Positions 42,562 to 52,015 of a stretch of DNA of 64,000 nt are shown in pieces. Origin of the DNA: Desulfosporosinus acidiphilus SJ4 (GTDB lineage: Bacteria; Bacillota; Desulfitobacteriia; Desulfitobacteriales; Desulfitobacteriaceae); contig NC_018068.1 of the NCBI RefSeq assembly GCF_000255115.2, positions 3,195,977 through 3,259,976 of the forward strand, written 5' to 3'. Both the position numbers and the translations under genes were made by a program. Below the pieces are notes generated by a model that had not been told where the DNA came from, searched no databases, and worked only from the letters and a program-made list of their open reading frames with translations. Numbering within the stretch: the stretch's first letter is position 1; every line of letters starts with the position of its first letter.

Positions 42562-42724
42562 GAGAGTGACCCCCTTTAAATTTATCCTTTAAATTATACC
42601 ACTAGAGTTAATTTTCGCCTAATACTAAAAGAAATAACCGGAAAGGGCCGGATTAAAATTGACATTTGGGAGAGCCTATATTAAACTGCTTATTGAAACA
42701 ATATTACATTAAGGAGTGTGTCCC

Positions 42725-43630
42725 ATGTCTCCTAAACGTCCCTACGTTTTTTTGTCCCTTATACTTATCGGTCTCTTGCTGGTCAGCGGCTGCGGTTCCC
42801 AAAAACCTGCTGTTACAGCCCAGCCTAAAACGGTCGTTACAAGTATCTCTCCTCTGGCAGATCTTATCAAACAGGTGGCAGGGGATAAAGTTAAAGTGAT
42901 CAATCTTGTGCCTGCCGGGAGCGATCCTCATGAATACGAACCAACACCCTCAAATGTTCGTCAAGTTGCTGCCTCCAGCATTTTCTTCGCCAACGGAGTT
43001 GGGGAAGAAGTGTATCTCGATAAAGTTGTCTCTAATGCTGCAAATCCCAGTCTCCGTAAAGTTGTATTATCTGACGGTCTTCCTATCTTAGGTAAAGATC
43101 AAGGCGGTGAGGGAAATCCCCATCTCTGGCTTGATGTACAAAACGCCAAACACTATGTTGAAACCATTCGTGATCAGTTATCCCAAACCTATCCGGAGGA
43201 TAAACAATACTTTACTCAAAATGCTGCCGCTTATCTCACAAAACTAACCGAGCTCGATCAATGGATTCGAACCCAAATTTCCAGTCTTCCGCCTGAATCC
43301 AGGAAAATGGTGGTTTTGCACGATGCCTGGAGCTATTATGCCAAACAATATGGCCTAACCTTTGTTCAACCTATGCTTCATACAGGGGAAGCCGAGCCAT
43401 CAGCCAAAGAATACGCTGATTTAATCCAAATGATCCGAGAGCAGAAGGTACACGCAGTATTTAGCGAAGAAGGCTTTAATCCAAAGTTAGCTCAGCAGCT
43501 GGCCTCGGAAACAGGCGTCAAATTTATCGATAATCTGCATGATGATACCTTAGGGGATACCCCAGACTCTAATTCCTATATCGCTATGATGAAATCCAAT
43601 ACGGCAGCCATCGTTTCTGCCTTAAAATAA
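42725..43630 (+). CDS. znuA: zinc ABC transporter substrate-binding lipoprotein
   Basis: A 301-aa lipoprotein of the cluster A-I metal-binding family. The start at 42725 follows AAGGAG; the lipobox is LVSGCG. Metal ligands expected of the family: His in SDPHEYEPTPSN, His in NPHLWLDVQN, His in VLHDAWSYYAKQYG and the final Asp in FIDNLHDDTLG. It has no His-rich loop. It delivers zinc, or possibly manganese, to the ZnuB permease. First gene of a four-gene operon ending in a Fur-family regulator, which favours zinc. Confidence 0.9.
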   Translation: MSPKRPYVFLSLILIGLLLVSGCGSQKPAVTAQPKTVVTSISPLADLIKQVAGDKVKVINLVPAGSDPHEYEPTPSNVRQVAASSIFFANGVGEEVYLDKVVSNAANPSLRKVVLSDGLPILGKDQGGEGNPHLWLDVQNAKHYVETIRDQLSQTYPEDKQYFTQNAAAYLTKLTELDQWIRTQISSLPPESRKMVVLHDAWSYYAKQYGLTFVQPMLHTGEAEPSAKEYADLIQMIREQKVHAVFSEEGFNPKLAQQLASETGVKFIDNLHDDTLGDTPDSNSYIAMMKSNTAAIVSALK

Positions 43631-43654
43631 ACAAGTAGAGAGTAGGACAAAACC

Positions 43655-44458
43655 ATGTCTGATAGTTATGTCATTGAATTTGATCACTTTAGCCTCAAGT
43701 ACGGAGACCATCAGGTCCTGAAAGATATTCACCTGCGCATACCTAAGGGATCCTGCACCGGAATCATAGGGCCCAACGGTTCCGGTAAAACATCCCTAAT
43801 TCGCAGTATTGTGGGACTCAACAAACCATCTCAGGGAACCATCCGTGTATTTGGAGAACGACCTCAGCGCTCCTGGCGCCGCCGGCACCAAATCGGCTAT
43901 GTGCCTCAACTCAAATCCATCAACAAAGACTTCCCTATTTCGGTCTATGAAGTGGTTATGTTGGGCCGGGTTGGACGGTTGGGAGCTCTACATTTTCCCC
44001 AAAAAAAAGATCATCAAGTGGTTCAGGAGTCCCTCGAACGAGTGAAAATGTCCGAACTTGCTAATCGCCCCATAGGTCAGCTCTCAGGCGGACAGCAGCA
44101 GCGAGTTTTTATAGCCCGTGCTCTGGCTCAAGAGTCGAAACTTATATTGTTGGATGAACCTGCCACAGGACTCGATATTCCTACCCAACAAAGTATTTAT
44201 GAGCTCCTTGAACAACTGCATGAGGATGGCATAACGAGCCTCACGACAACTCATGATCTTTTAGCTTTGGATTTTCACCACTTCGGCCGTATCCTTTGCT
44301 TAAATGAGCAAGTGATTGCCTTCGGCCCTCCCGAGAAAGTCCTGACACCAGAAATATTAACCCAAACATTTTCGGGACTTCCCTGGCCTCATCATCTTAT
44401 TGAAGAGGGCTCTCAACGTTCCATTAAGGAGGATACTTGTTCATGCACCTGCTCTTAG
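43655..44458 (+). CDS. znuC: zinc ABC transporter ATP-binding protein
   Basis: A 267-aa ABC ATPase: Walker A GPNGSGKTSLI (about residue 39), signature LSGGQQQRVFIARAL (about 141), Walker B LILLDEPATGLD, and H-loop TTHDLL. The C-terminus ends CSCTCS, a short cysteine pair that might bind metal. It begins 24 bp after znuA and overlaps znuB by 16 bp, so the genes are cotranscribed and coupled. Confidence 0.93.
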   Translation: MSDSYVIEFDHFSLKYGDHQVLKDIHLRIPKGSCTGIIGPNGSGKTSLIRSIVGLNKPSQGTIRVFGERPQRSWRRRHQIGYVPQLKSINKDFPISVYEVVMLGRVGRLGALHFPQKKDHQVVQESLERVKMSELANRPIGQLSGGQQQRVFIARALAQESKLILLDEPATGLDIPTQQSIYELLEQLHEDGITSLTTTHDLLALDFHHFGRILCLNEQVIAFGPPEKVLTPEILTQTFSGLPWPHHLIEEGSQRSIKEDTCSCTCS

Positions 44459-45285
44459 ATCCTCTCCATTATACGTTTATGCAAAATGCTTTTATCGGAA
44501 CTGTGGCTATTGGAATTTTATGCGCCGTCGTTGGAAGTTTTGTTGTTTTACTCCGCTTAGCTTTTATAGGTGAAGGATTAGCTCACGGCTCTCTGGCAGG
44601 ATTAGCTATTGGTTATCTTTTGAATTGGGATCTCTACCTAACGGCCAATTTTTATACCATTGGGCTGGCAGTACTCATAGGATTTGTCCATGAAAAAGCC
44701 AAGGTCACTCTAGACACTGCCATTGGCATAATTTTTTCTGCGTCTATGGCCTTTGGGATTGCTTTAATAAGCAGCATGAAATTTTATACCACCGATCTCA
44801 CAGGATATCTTTTCGGCTCCGTGTTGGCAATAACCTCGTTTGACCTCAAAATAATCTTAGGGGCAGCCTTTATTATCCTTTCGATCATTATTCTATTCTT
44901 CAAAGAATTTGTCTTCTATGCTTTCGATCCTGAGATGGCTGAAGTTGCCGGTTTATCGAGAACAATACTTCACTATACCATGCTTATCATGACCGCAATT
45001 ACCGTCGTCGTTGCCTCACAAACAGTAGGGATTATCTTGGTCACGGCACTCCTCATCATTCCTGCCGCCTCAGCACAGCAATGGACCAAGTCTCTAAAAA
45101 AGCTCCTGCTGCTTGCTGTCTTCTTTGGTCTGACCAGTGCCGTAATTGGCCTTTATATTTCTTACTACTTCAACATCGCCTCAGGTGCAAGTATTGCTCT
45201 GACAGCGACTGTATTCTTCTTCATAAGTTTTATTTTTTCATCGGAACGCCAACCGCTGCGACGAAGCTTTGGGCTAAAAGATTAA
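44443..45285 (+). CDS. znuB: zinc ABC transporter permease
   Basis: A 280-aa integral membrane protein of the ABC-3 family with about 8-9 helices. Motifs: FVVLLRLAFIGEGLAHGSLAGLAIG and DPEMAEVAGLSRTILHYTM. The ATG at 44443 lies just after AAGGAGGAT, inside the znuC coding region. It forms the channel of the ZnuABC importer. Confidence 0.92.
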   Translation: MHLLLDPLHYTFMQNAFIGTVAIGILCAVVGSFVVLLRLAFIGEGLAHGSLAGLAIGYLLNWDLYLTANFYTIGLAVLIGFVHEKAKVTLDTAIGIIFSASMAFGIALISSMKFYTTDLTGYLFGSVLAITSFDLKIILGAAFIILSIIILFFKEFVFYAFDPEMAEVAGLSRTILHYTMLIMTAITVVVASQTVGIILVTALLIIPAASAQQWTKSLKKLLLLAVFFGLTSAVIGLYISYYFNIASGASIALTATVFFFISFIFSSERQPLRRSFGLKD

Positions 45286-45329
45286 GAAAAAATGAGGCCT
45301 TAACCGCCCCAACTTAGGAGATAACGATC

Positions 45330-45788
45330 ATGAACTATGAAGAAATCCTTCAATATATCCAAGAACAAGGCTATCGTCTTACCTCAGCACGAAAGCGCGT
45401 TGTAGAAGTACTTTGCCAAAATTCTGAGTATCTTGGTGCCTACGACATTCATCATATTTTAGAACAAAACGACATTCAGGTTGCAGTCGTGTCGATCTAT
45501 CGTGTTCTGGAAATGTTATACAATATAGGCTTGCTCGAAAAAGAGGAATTCGGAACCGGCAGCGAACGATTTTGTCTGAAGAATGCCGCCCAACAACACG
45601 GACATCAACTTATTTGCACTAAGTGCGGTCAAAGCAAAGAGTTAGGGGATTGTCCAATCAGACATCTCGCTCAGACCATTGAGTCTCAAAGCGGATACCG
45701 TATCCAAAATCACTGGCTGAGATTTTTCGGATTGTGTCCCCACTGTCAAGCAAAAGAAGATGTACAGCCTCCTAAGTCAATCCTCTAG
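45330..45788 (+). CDS. zur: Fur family regulator, probable Zur
   Basis: A 152-aa regulator: winged helix (GYRLTSARKRVVEVLCQNSE, VAVVSIYRVLEMLY) and metal motifs HGHQLICTKCGQ and LCPHC. It is the last gene of the znuACB operon, 44 bp after znuB, so a zinc-sensing repressor of zinc uptake is the natural reading. Its stop overlaps the convergent DedA gene by 12 bp. I could not find a clear Zur box upstream of znuA. Confidence 0.85.
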   Translation: MNYEEILQYIQEQGYRLTSARKRVVEVLCQNSEYLGAYDIHHILEQNDIQVAVVSIYRVLEMLYNIGLLEKEEFGTGSERFCLKNAAQQHGHQLICTKCGQSKELGDCPIRHLAQTIESQSGYRIQNHWLRFFGLCPHCQAKEDVQPPKSIL

Positions 45789-46391
45789 GCTTGCTTTTCC
45801 CCGTTTAAGACTGTAGAGATAAATGAGAAATACGATCAAGGCAAGAATGATCCCCCCTCTTACAAGATAGCGATGCAAGATAAAGGTGATCTTCTCCCAG
45901 TGTTCACCTAAGATTCGGCCAAGAGTAATAAATGTAATCGACCAAAGCAAAGCACCGGTGGCCGCTAAAACGACATAACGAGCATAATTTAATTTACTCA
46001 TTCCCGAGAAATAGGCTGTAAAGTGACGAAATCCAGGAAAGAAATAACCAATCACGATCAAGCGATCACCAAAGCGCCGAAACCAGTGTTCGGCGCTATT
46101 AATCTTATGCTCGTTAAAGTGAAGGAACGGCCCTATTTTCTGCAGAAAAGGAATTCCTAGCCTCCTGCCAATCCAATAGCTCAAATTCATCCCCATAAAG
46201 CTTCCAGTAGCGGCGACAAAAAGAGTTTTTGTGAAATCCATTCGGCCTAAGGTTGTTTGAAACCCGCTGAAGGTCATTAAAAATTCATCAGGAACAGGGA
46301 TACCAATCATACCACCCGTAAGCATTATAAATAAGCCGGCATAGCGATAGTGGAAAATTATGCTCATTACATAGTGTTCTAATCCGTGCAT
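45777..46391 (-). CDS. DedA family membrane protein
   Basis: About 204 aa from the ATG at 46391, which follows GGAGGAAGGAAG. A longer in-frame start would overlap the upstream DedA gene. Family motifs: GIPVPDEFLMTFSGF, GRRLG, RFGDRLIVIGYFFPGFRHFTAYFSG (usually RFxPxxRxxxxxxAG). DedA proteins act in lipid-carrier (undecaprenyl or phospholipid) transport and membrane homeostasis. The PGFRHF motif keeps the key Arg. It is paired with a second DedA gene. Confidence 0.85.
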   Translation of the reverse strand: MHGLEHYVMSIIFHYRYAGLFIMLTGGMIGIPVPDEFLMTFSGFQTTLGRMDFTKTLFVAATGSFMGMNLSYWIGRRLGIPFLQKIGPFLHFNEHKINSAEHWFRRFGDRLIVIGYFFPGFRHFTAYFSGMSKLNYARYVVLAATGALLWSITFITLGRILGEHWEKITFILHRYLVRGGIILALIVFLIYLYSLKRGKASLED

Positions 46392-46459
46392 GCCTAGCTT
46401 CCTTCCTCCATTATCTGGATCCTCTAGTACCAACATCGATGGGCTGCCATTGATTATGA

Positions 46460-47071
46460 TTATCTTTGTCTTTTTAAATGCTTCCAAACGAGGTAGATAA
46501 TAAAGACGACAATAACTCCACCGACTATGACATCAACGCGGTGAAAATAAGGCTTAAGGGAATCCCAATTCTCACCTAATTTTTGTCCTATGTATATCAA
46601 TAAGGTACACCAGAAAAACGCCCCAATAGTAGTGTACGCAGCCATTTTAAAAGGATTCATGCGCGCAATGCCGGCGGGTAAAGAAATAAACGTCCGTACA
46701 ATGGGCAATACACGTCCAATAAAAACGGTTATTTCACCGTTGCGTTCAAAGACTTTCTCTGTCCAAGCTAATTCCTTGGCATTAATAAAAAAGTACTTGC
46801 CATACCGTTTCAGGAAGGGCCGACCGCCCCATACACCAACATAGTAAGCGACTAAGGCCCCAAATAGATTCCCTAGAGTAGCAGCAATGATCGCTTGCCA
46901 AAAGCCGAAATGCCCGCTAAATACCATATAGCCTGTAAAAGGCAGGATGATTTCACTAGGCAGTGGGATACATGCGCTTTCAATTGCCATGGCTATAAAA
47001 ACTCCCGCGTAGCCGAAAGAAGAAATTATATGTACAACAAATTGCCCAAGTTGGCTGATAATCGTTTCCAA
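46460..47071 (-). CDS. DedA family membrane protein
   Basis: A 203-aa protein with the DedA signature: ESACIPLPSEIILPFTGY and GRVLPIVRTFISLPAGIARM. It starts with TTG after AGGAGG. Together with the downstream DedA gene it forms a tandem pair of distant paralogues. Four to six membrane helices, including two re-entrant ones, are expected. Probably involved in undecaprenyl-phosphate or lipid recycling. Confidence 0.88.
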   Translation of the reverse strand: METIISQLGQFVVHIISSFGYAGVFIAMAIESACIPLPSEIILPFTGYMVFSGHFGFWQAIIAATLGNLFGALVAYYVGVWGGRPFLKRYGKYFFINAKELAWTEKVFERNGEITVFIGRVLPIVRTFISLPAGIARMNPFKMAAYTTIGAFFWCTLLIYIGQKLGENWDSLKPYFHRVDVIVGGVIVVFIIYLVWKHLKRQR

Positions 47072-47183
47072 ATTGTACCTCCTGATCTTACCCTTAATTA
47101 AATAATGACGTACCGTGGGTATTTTACCATAGACTCATAATCTTTACCAGTTTCTTTCTGTAAAATTCAATTTCTTAAAATTA

Positions 47184-47216
47184 ACCAAAGCAGATGAATC
47201 CTGCATCTGCTTTGGT
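47184..47216 (-). terminator. rho-independent terminator of the prkA-yhbH-spoVR block
   Basis: Perfect 13-base stem ACCAAAGCAGATG/CATCTGCTTTGGT, followed by TAATTTTAAG on the minus strand, 27 bp after the spoVR stop. Confidence 0.85.
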
Positions 47217-47242
47217 CGATGATTTTGAAGCTTTGGCTTTAC

Positions 47243-48730
47243 TTAGTCAGTTTTGCTCACTTGTTTGCGGCTGACCAATCCGTCTGACGCCTCAAAGATA
47301 TAGGCTTTATTATCAACCACCGTTTCCATGGCAGCAGATTTACCCCAAAGAAACTGCACCAAAGAGAGGGTCTTTTCGAGATAAACGATATCTAGATCCA
47401 CACCCTCGTGACGATGTCTGAGATACAGCCCCCCTTTACCTTCATAATCTCCTTCTTGCACAACAATTCTCGGATTGCCCCCGTTAACAAGCTGCCGGAC
47501 TAAGTTGTTGCGGACATTCTCCCAATCATTTTCAGTAACTTGCCAGTGGGCTCCTACTTTACGGAAATTAAACATATTCAATTCTTCGACTAATTCCTTA
47601 CTCAAATGATTACGAATAAAGGAAAGATCGTTTTCAGCCTCCCGCAGTTCAAAAAGTTCTTCCTTTGTTTTATCTTTGGCTAGGTGCTCCCATAATTTAA
47701 CTCCCAAGTAGTAGGGATTGAGACCCATGCGCGATGGCTGCACCACTTGACTATGCATCAAGGAAAATTCTAAGGATTCGTTTTCAGTAAGATCAAGTTC
47801 GCGCATTATTTTGGCATGCCAAAAGGTTGCCCACCCCTCATTGATAATTTTCGTTTCGATTTGAGGGGAAAAATAGAGAGACTCTTCACGCACAATACTC
47901 ACAATATCCCGCTGCCATTCTTCCAACCCCGGAGAAAATTCAATCAAATAATAAAGGAGGTCTTCATAATCCTCATGAGGATGGAGATCATTTTCTTTCT
48001 GGCAGTCATCCTCCCATAAATCTTCGTAAGGGTTAGAAGTTCTTGATTTTTTCATTTTTGCTTTCCTAGACTCCGTGGCCGAACTTTTTGGCTGCTGACA
48101 ATTTCCGCAAGTTCCTTTGGAAGTGCATCCCTGACCTGTACAACCAGAGGTATGGCAAGAATGTTCTCCTCCGGATTGTTTATTTGAAAGTTTATGCTTC
48201 ACAGGTTTATCTTTTTTATAATCCGGTCCGATATGAGAACGGAAGTCCACATGTTCTTGAATTGAAAGCACTGCATCGAGTGTTGATTCTACCTTTTCAC
48301 GACCATATAAGCTTTCATATTCCCTTATCTTCTCAGCGTGAGCAGCCATTCTTTCTATCATGTCTTTGGGCGTACGGGAAAAATAATAATTATTTTTGAA
48401 AAAATCTACATGAGCGTAGACATGACCAATTACTAGTTTGTTTTGGGTTAAATGATTGCCCTCCAGCAAAAAAGCATAGGCCGGATTTGTATTAATCACA
48501 AGTTCGTAAATTCTGCTTAAATTCAAATCATATTGAGTTTTCATGCGATAAAATGCCTTGCCAAAACTCCAATGGGTAAAACGCACAGGCATTCCATAAG
48601 CTCCAAAGGTATACAATGCCTCCGCAGGAACAATTTCAAAATTAACCGGATAGAAATCTAATCCCATTCCACGTGCCACCTGAGCTATTTCTTGGGCAAT
48701 TGCCGTTAATGCTTTCATTTCCGTATCCAT
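47243..48730 (-). CDS. spoVR: SpoVR family protein with a Cys-rich insert
   Basis: A 495-aa protein of the SpoVR family, needed for spore cortex formation in Bacillus. The start at 48730 follows AAGGGGGG. Family blocks: FYPVNFEIVPAEALYTFGAYGMP, NEGWATFWHAKIM, PYYLGVKLWEHL and YLEKTLSLVQFLWGK. A stretch of about 30 residues around position 195-220 has five cysteines (CHTSGCTGQGCTSKGTCGNC), which I do not recall from the Bacillus protein. SpoVR, YhbH and PrkA usually occur together and are linked to kinase signalling in sporulation or stress. Confidence 0.9.
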   Translation of the reverse strand: MDTEMKALTAIAQEIAQVARGMGLDFYPVNFEIVPAEALYTFGAYGMPVRFTHWSFGKAFYRMKTQYDLNLSRIYELVINTNPAYAFLLEGNHLTQNKLVIGHVYAHVDFFKNNYYFSRTPKDMIERMAAHAEKIREYESLYGREKVESTLDAVLSIQEHVDFRSHIGPDYKKDKPVKHKLSNKQSGGEHSCHTSGCTGQGCTSKGTCGNCQQPKSSATESRKAKMKKSRTSNPYEDLWEDDCQKENDLHPHEDYEDLLYYLIEFSPGLEEWQRDIVSIVREESLYFSPQIETKIINEGWATFWHAKIMRELDLTENESLEFSLMHSQVVQPSRMGLNPYYLGVKLWEHLAKDKTKEELFELREAENDLSFIRNHLSKELVEELNMFNFRKVGAHWQVTENDWENVRNNLVRQLVNGGNPRIVVQEGDYEGKGGLYLRHRHEGVDLDIVYLEKTLSLVQFLWGKSAAMETVVDNKAYIFEASDGLVSRKQVSKTD

Positions 48731-48792
48731 GCCTTCCCCCCTTATGATCACTCTAGCTTTAAAGCCGAAGTCAAGGCAGGTTAATTCTTCAA

Positions 48793-49929
48793 TTAAGAGA
48801 AAACGGTCTTTAGAGCGTCATAAACTTCGTTTCGGTCGCGAATGGTCACTAACCTAAGCTTAGGATCAGTGATTTTTTTTAAGGTAGACATTAAGGTGCT
48901 GGAATAATGAGTTCTGAGTATTTCCCCATACCCGACTACCTGACTTACATCGACAAGGTTTTTCATAAGGGTTAAAGCTCGCGAATTATCCGAGCCAATA
49001 TTATCCCCGTCGGTAAAATGAACCGGATAAATATTATAATGTGCCGGTGGGTAGTCGCTTTCTATTAGATCCAAAGCATATTTATACACGGAAGAGCACC
49101 GCGTACCGCCGCTTTCTCCCCGGGTAAAGAATTCTTCTTCTGTAACTTCTTTCGCCTCCGTATGATGAGCCAAAAAACGGATTTCCACATTTTCATATTT
49201 TAGTCGTAAAAACCTAACCATCCAGAAAAAGAAGGTACGTGAAATATACTTTTCGAATTGTCCCATAGAACCTGATGTGTCCATCATTGCTAAAATGACG
49301 GCATTCGTCTCGAAATTCGGACGTGTCTCCCAGGTTTTAAAGCGCAAATCTTCGGGAGTAATCTTCAGTCGTTCGTTCTTATCCTTTTTGTCTCTCATAG
49401 CCTGCCTTTTAATACTTTCCAGCAGGGTACGTTTTTTATCAACATTAGACATGAGTCCATTTTTGCGAACGTCATTGAACTCGGGGCGATCGTGAGCAAT
49501 CAATGGGCGTTTCTTGTCATCTAAATTGGGCAGCTGTAATTCAGCAAATAAGATATTGGCCAGATCGTCATACGTGACTTCCGCTTCATAAATGTCTTCA
49601 CCGGGATTTTCACCGGCTCCGCTTCCGGAAGCACCTTTTCCTTTCCCCTGTTCACGCCCTAAAATGTCACCCGGGGACATTTTTTTATTTCCCTGACCCG
49701 TATGATTATTTTTATTAATATCGTATTTAAAGCGAAATTCCTCTAAGGAGCGCATGGGGATTTTCGTACTCTTTTTGCCGTCCGATAAAATGATGCTTTC
49801 ATCAACAATTAAATCCCCTAATTGTTGTTTGATGACTTCTTCAACTTTTTCTCTGTGTCTTGTTTGGTCCAAATAACCTTTACGATGCAAACCCCAGTCA
49901 TCATGGTTAACAATAATATCCTCCGCCAT
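48793..49929 (-). CDS. yhbH: YhbH/DUF444 family protein
   Basis: A 378-aa protein with a von Willebrand A-like C-terminal domain: MIDAS motif DTSGSMGQFEK (about residue 218) and HFTDGDNIGSDNS. The N-terminal half is charged with a Gly/Lys-rich linker (GREQGKGKGASGSGAGENPG). The family is always next to prkA and is thought to act with it. Gap to prkA is 21 bp. Confidence 0.9.
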   Translation of the reverse strand: MAEDIIVNHDDWGLHRKGYLDQTRHREKVEEVIKQQLGDLIVDESIILSDGKKSTKIPMRSLEEFRFKYDINKNNHTGQGNKKMSPGDILGREQGKGKGASGSGAGENPGEDIYEAEVTYDDLANILFAELQLPNLDDKKRPLIAHDRPEFNDVRKNGLMSNVDKKRTLLESIKRQAMRDKKDKNERLKITPEDLRFKTWETRPNFETNAVILAMMDTSGSMGQFEKYISRTFFFWMVRFLRLKYENVEIRFLAHHTEAKEVTEEEFFTRGESGGTRCSSVYKYALDLIESDYPPAHYNIYPVHFTDGDNIGSDNSRALTLMKNLVDVSQVVGYGEILRTHYSSTLMSTLKKITDPKLRLVTIRDRNEVYDALKTVFS

Positions 49930-49950
49930 TTTATCCCTCCTCTTTTTTGT

Positions 49951-51852
49951 TTAACGGTTTAGGAGGGCACCGACATATTTAACGATTTGATTAGCACAGA
50001 TTGGGCAGTATCCATGATCATTAATCAAACGGTCCATAACATGATTAATTCTCTTCATTTGTTCTTGATCAGGATGATCCACTGAGGTCGTAATTTTGAC
50101 AATATCCTTGAGGTCTGCAAACAGTTTCTTTTCAATGGCTTCTTTTAAGCGTTCATGAGATTCGTAATTAAAAGCTTTTCCTTTGCGGGCATACATAGAA
50201 ATTCGAATCAAAATTTCCTCCCGGAAGGTTTTCTTTGCATTTTCCGTGACACCGATTTGCTCTTCGATACTCCTCATTAATTGTTCATCAGGAGGCAATT
50301 CTTCACCGGTAATTGGGTCCAACAATTTCGTAGAATTGCAAAATGCTTCTACGTTGTCGAGATAATTGTTTAAAAGAGATTTTGCTGATTCCTCATAGGC
50401 GAAAACGAAGGCTTTCTGAACCTCTTTTTTTGCCATTTCATCATATTCACGACGTGCTACCGAAATTAAATTCAGAAGGTTTTCTCTTTCTTCCTTCGTG
50501 ATTGAGGTATGCTGAGATAAACCGTCCTTCAGAGCTCTTAAGATATCTAAAGCATTGATACAGGCCCGTTCGTCCCGAATCAAGGCCGTTGAGATGCGAT
50601 TAATGACATAGCGCGGATCGACCCCGCTCATACCCTCGGCTTGCTCCTCTCCTTCCATCATGAGTTCCTTGATGTCCTTTTGATTAAATCCCTCAACATC
50701 TTCTCCATCGTATATTTTCATTTTTTTGACGAGATCCATTCCTTGCTTTTTGGAAGGTTTCAGCCGGGAAAGAACTCCGAAGACGGAGGTTGCCCAGAGG
50801 CTATGGGGGGCAATGTGAACATTATTGATGTCACTCTGACTAATTAACTTTTCGTATATCTTAACCTCATCACTGACTCTAAGATTATAAGGAATTTGCA
50901 TCACAATAATCCTGGATTGTAAGGCTTCGTTTTTCTTATTAGCCACAAAGCTCCGGTATTCGTTCTCATTGGTGTGAGCTATGACTAACTCATCCGCCGA
51001 AATCAAGGCAAATCTCCCGGCTTTAAAATTTCCTTCCTGAGATAAACTTAAAAGATTCCACAGGAACTTCTCATCGGATTTAAGCATTTCCTGGAATTCC
51101 ATTAAACCCCTATTGGCTTTATTCAGTTCCCCGTCAAAGCGATAGGCTCGAGGATCGGATTCCGAACCATACTCTGTGATTGAAGAAAAATCAATGCTTC
51201 CGGTCAAATCAGCAATATCCTGAGACTTGGGATCCGAAGGAGTAAAGGTACCAATTCCCACTCTCTGTTCTTCAGAAAAGAGAATCCGTTTTACAGGAAA
51301 ATGTTCAACTTCTCCTCTGAATTCTTCATCCAAGCGCAAGCGGCAAACCGGACAAAGATTTCCTTCAATGCGAATCCCGTATTTCTCTTCAAATTGGGTC
51401 CGCAAAGACAAGGGCAAGAGATGCAGAGGATCCTCATGCATGGGACAGCCTTCAATGGCATAAACAGCACCTTCATCAGTTCTCGTAAACTGTTCTAAGC
51501 CTCGTTTCAATAAGCTTACAATGGTTGACTTGCCGCCGCTCACAGGACCCATCAAGAGGAGAATCCGTTTTCGTACATCCAATCTCTTGGCAGCACTGTG
51601 AAAATACTCCTCAATTAGGCGTTCCAATGTTTTATCTAAGCCAAAAAGTTCCGTGTCAAAAAAATGATATTTTTTCTGATCACCATTTGCTTCAACACCT
51701 GCCGCTTTAATCATGGCATAGATTCGTGCATGCGCATGCAGGGCCAAATTAGGATTTTTAATAACCATCTGCAGATAGTCCGCAAATGTTCCCTTCCATT
51801 CTAATGATGCCTCTATTTCGCGATACTCGCGTAACCAATTAATGACTTCCAT
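49951..51852 (-). CDS. prkA: PrkA family serine protein kinase
   Basis: A 633-aa protein: N-terminal AAA domain with Walker A MGPVSGGKSTIVSLLKRGL (about residue 102) and a C-terminal kinase-like domain. A zinc-like pair CPVCRLRLDEEF follows in the AAA part, and CPICANQ near the end. PrkA acts in the sporulation and stress programme with YhbH and SpoVR. First gene of the operon, with GGGAGGG upstream of the ATG; the leader holds an 11-bp inverted repeat. Confidence 0.92.
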   Translation of the reverse strand: MEVINWLREYREIEASLEWKGTFADYLQMVIKNPNLALHAHARIYAMIKAAGVEANGDQKKYHFFDTELFGLDKTLERLIEEYFHSAAKRLDVRKRILLLMGPVSGGKSTIVSLLKRGLEQFTRTDEGAVYAIEGCPMHEDPLHLLPLSLRTQFEEKYGIRIEGNLCPVCRLRLDEEFRGEVEHFPVKRILFSEEQRVGIGTFTPSDPKSQDIADLTGSIDFSSITEYGSESDPRAYRFDGELNKANRGLMEFQEMLKSDEKFLWNLLSLSQEGNFKAGRFALISADELVIAHTNENEYRSFVANKKNEALQSRIIVMQIPYNLRVSDEVKIYEKLISQSDINNVHIAPHSLWATSVFGVLSRLKPSKKQGMDLVKKMKIYDGEDVEGFNQKDIKELMMEGEEQAEGMSGVDPRYVINRISTALIRDERACINALDILRALKDGLSQHTSITKEERENLLNLISVARREYDEMAKKEVQKAFVFAYEESAKSLLNNYLDNVEAFCNSTKLLDPITGEELPPDEQLMRSIEEQIGVTENAKKTFREEILIRISMYARKGKAFNYESHERLKEAIEKKLFADLKDIVKITTSVDHPDQEQMKRINHVMDRLINDHGYCPICANQIVKYVGALLNR

Positions 51853-51898
51853 TAATAGCCCTCCCTTCTTCGGAACAAATCAGTGACGGGTATATATA

Positions 51899-51934
51899 AG
51901 TATATGCCTAGTCGTACTAGATAAGGCATATACT
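51899..51934. promoter_or_regulatory. perfect 11-bp inverted repeat in the prkA leader
   Basis: AGTATATGCCT and its exact reverse complement are separated by 14 bases, starting 47 bp upstream of the prkA ATG. It may be an operator, or a leader hairpin influencing prkA-yhbH-spoVR expression. It has a T-run only on the plus strand, where no gene ends. Confidence 0.45.
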
Positions 51935-51966
51935 TTTAAACTTCTTTCAATGTGCATAAAGAAAGA

Positions 51967-51985
51967 ACACCCCTGAAAGTGGTGT
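51967..51985 (-). terminator. terminator of the 70-aa gene
   Basis: Short stem ACACC/GGTGT followed on the minus strand by TCTTTCTTTA, 31 bp after the stop codon at 52016. Confidence 0.6.
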
Positions 51986-52015
51986 CCTGCGTGGCTTTTA
52001 GCCTAAGTTAAAGCT

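Noticed and set aside
45777..46487. Longer version of the second DedA gene starting at 46487
   Set aside because: The extension overlaps the upstream DedA gene, is not DedA-like, and a good ribosome site precedes the ATG at 46391.
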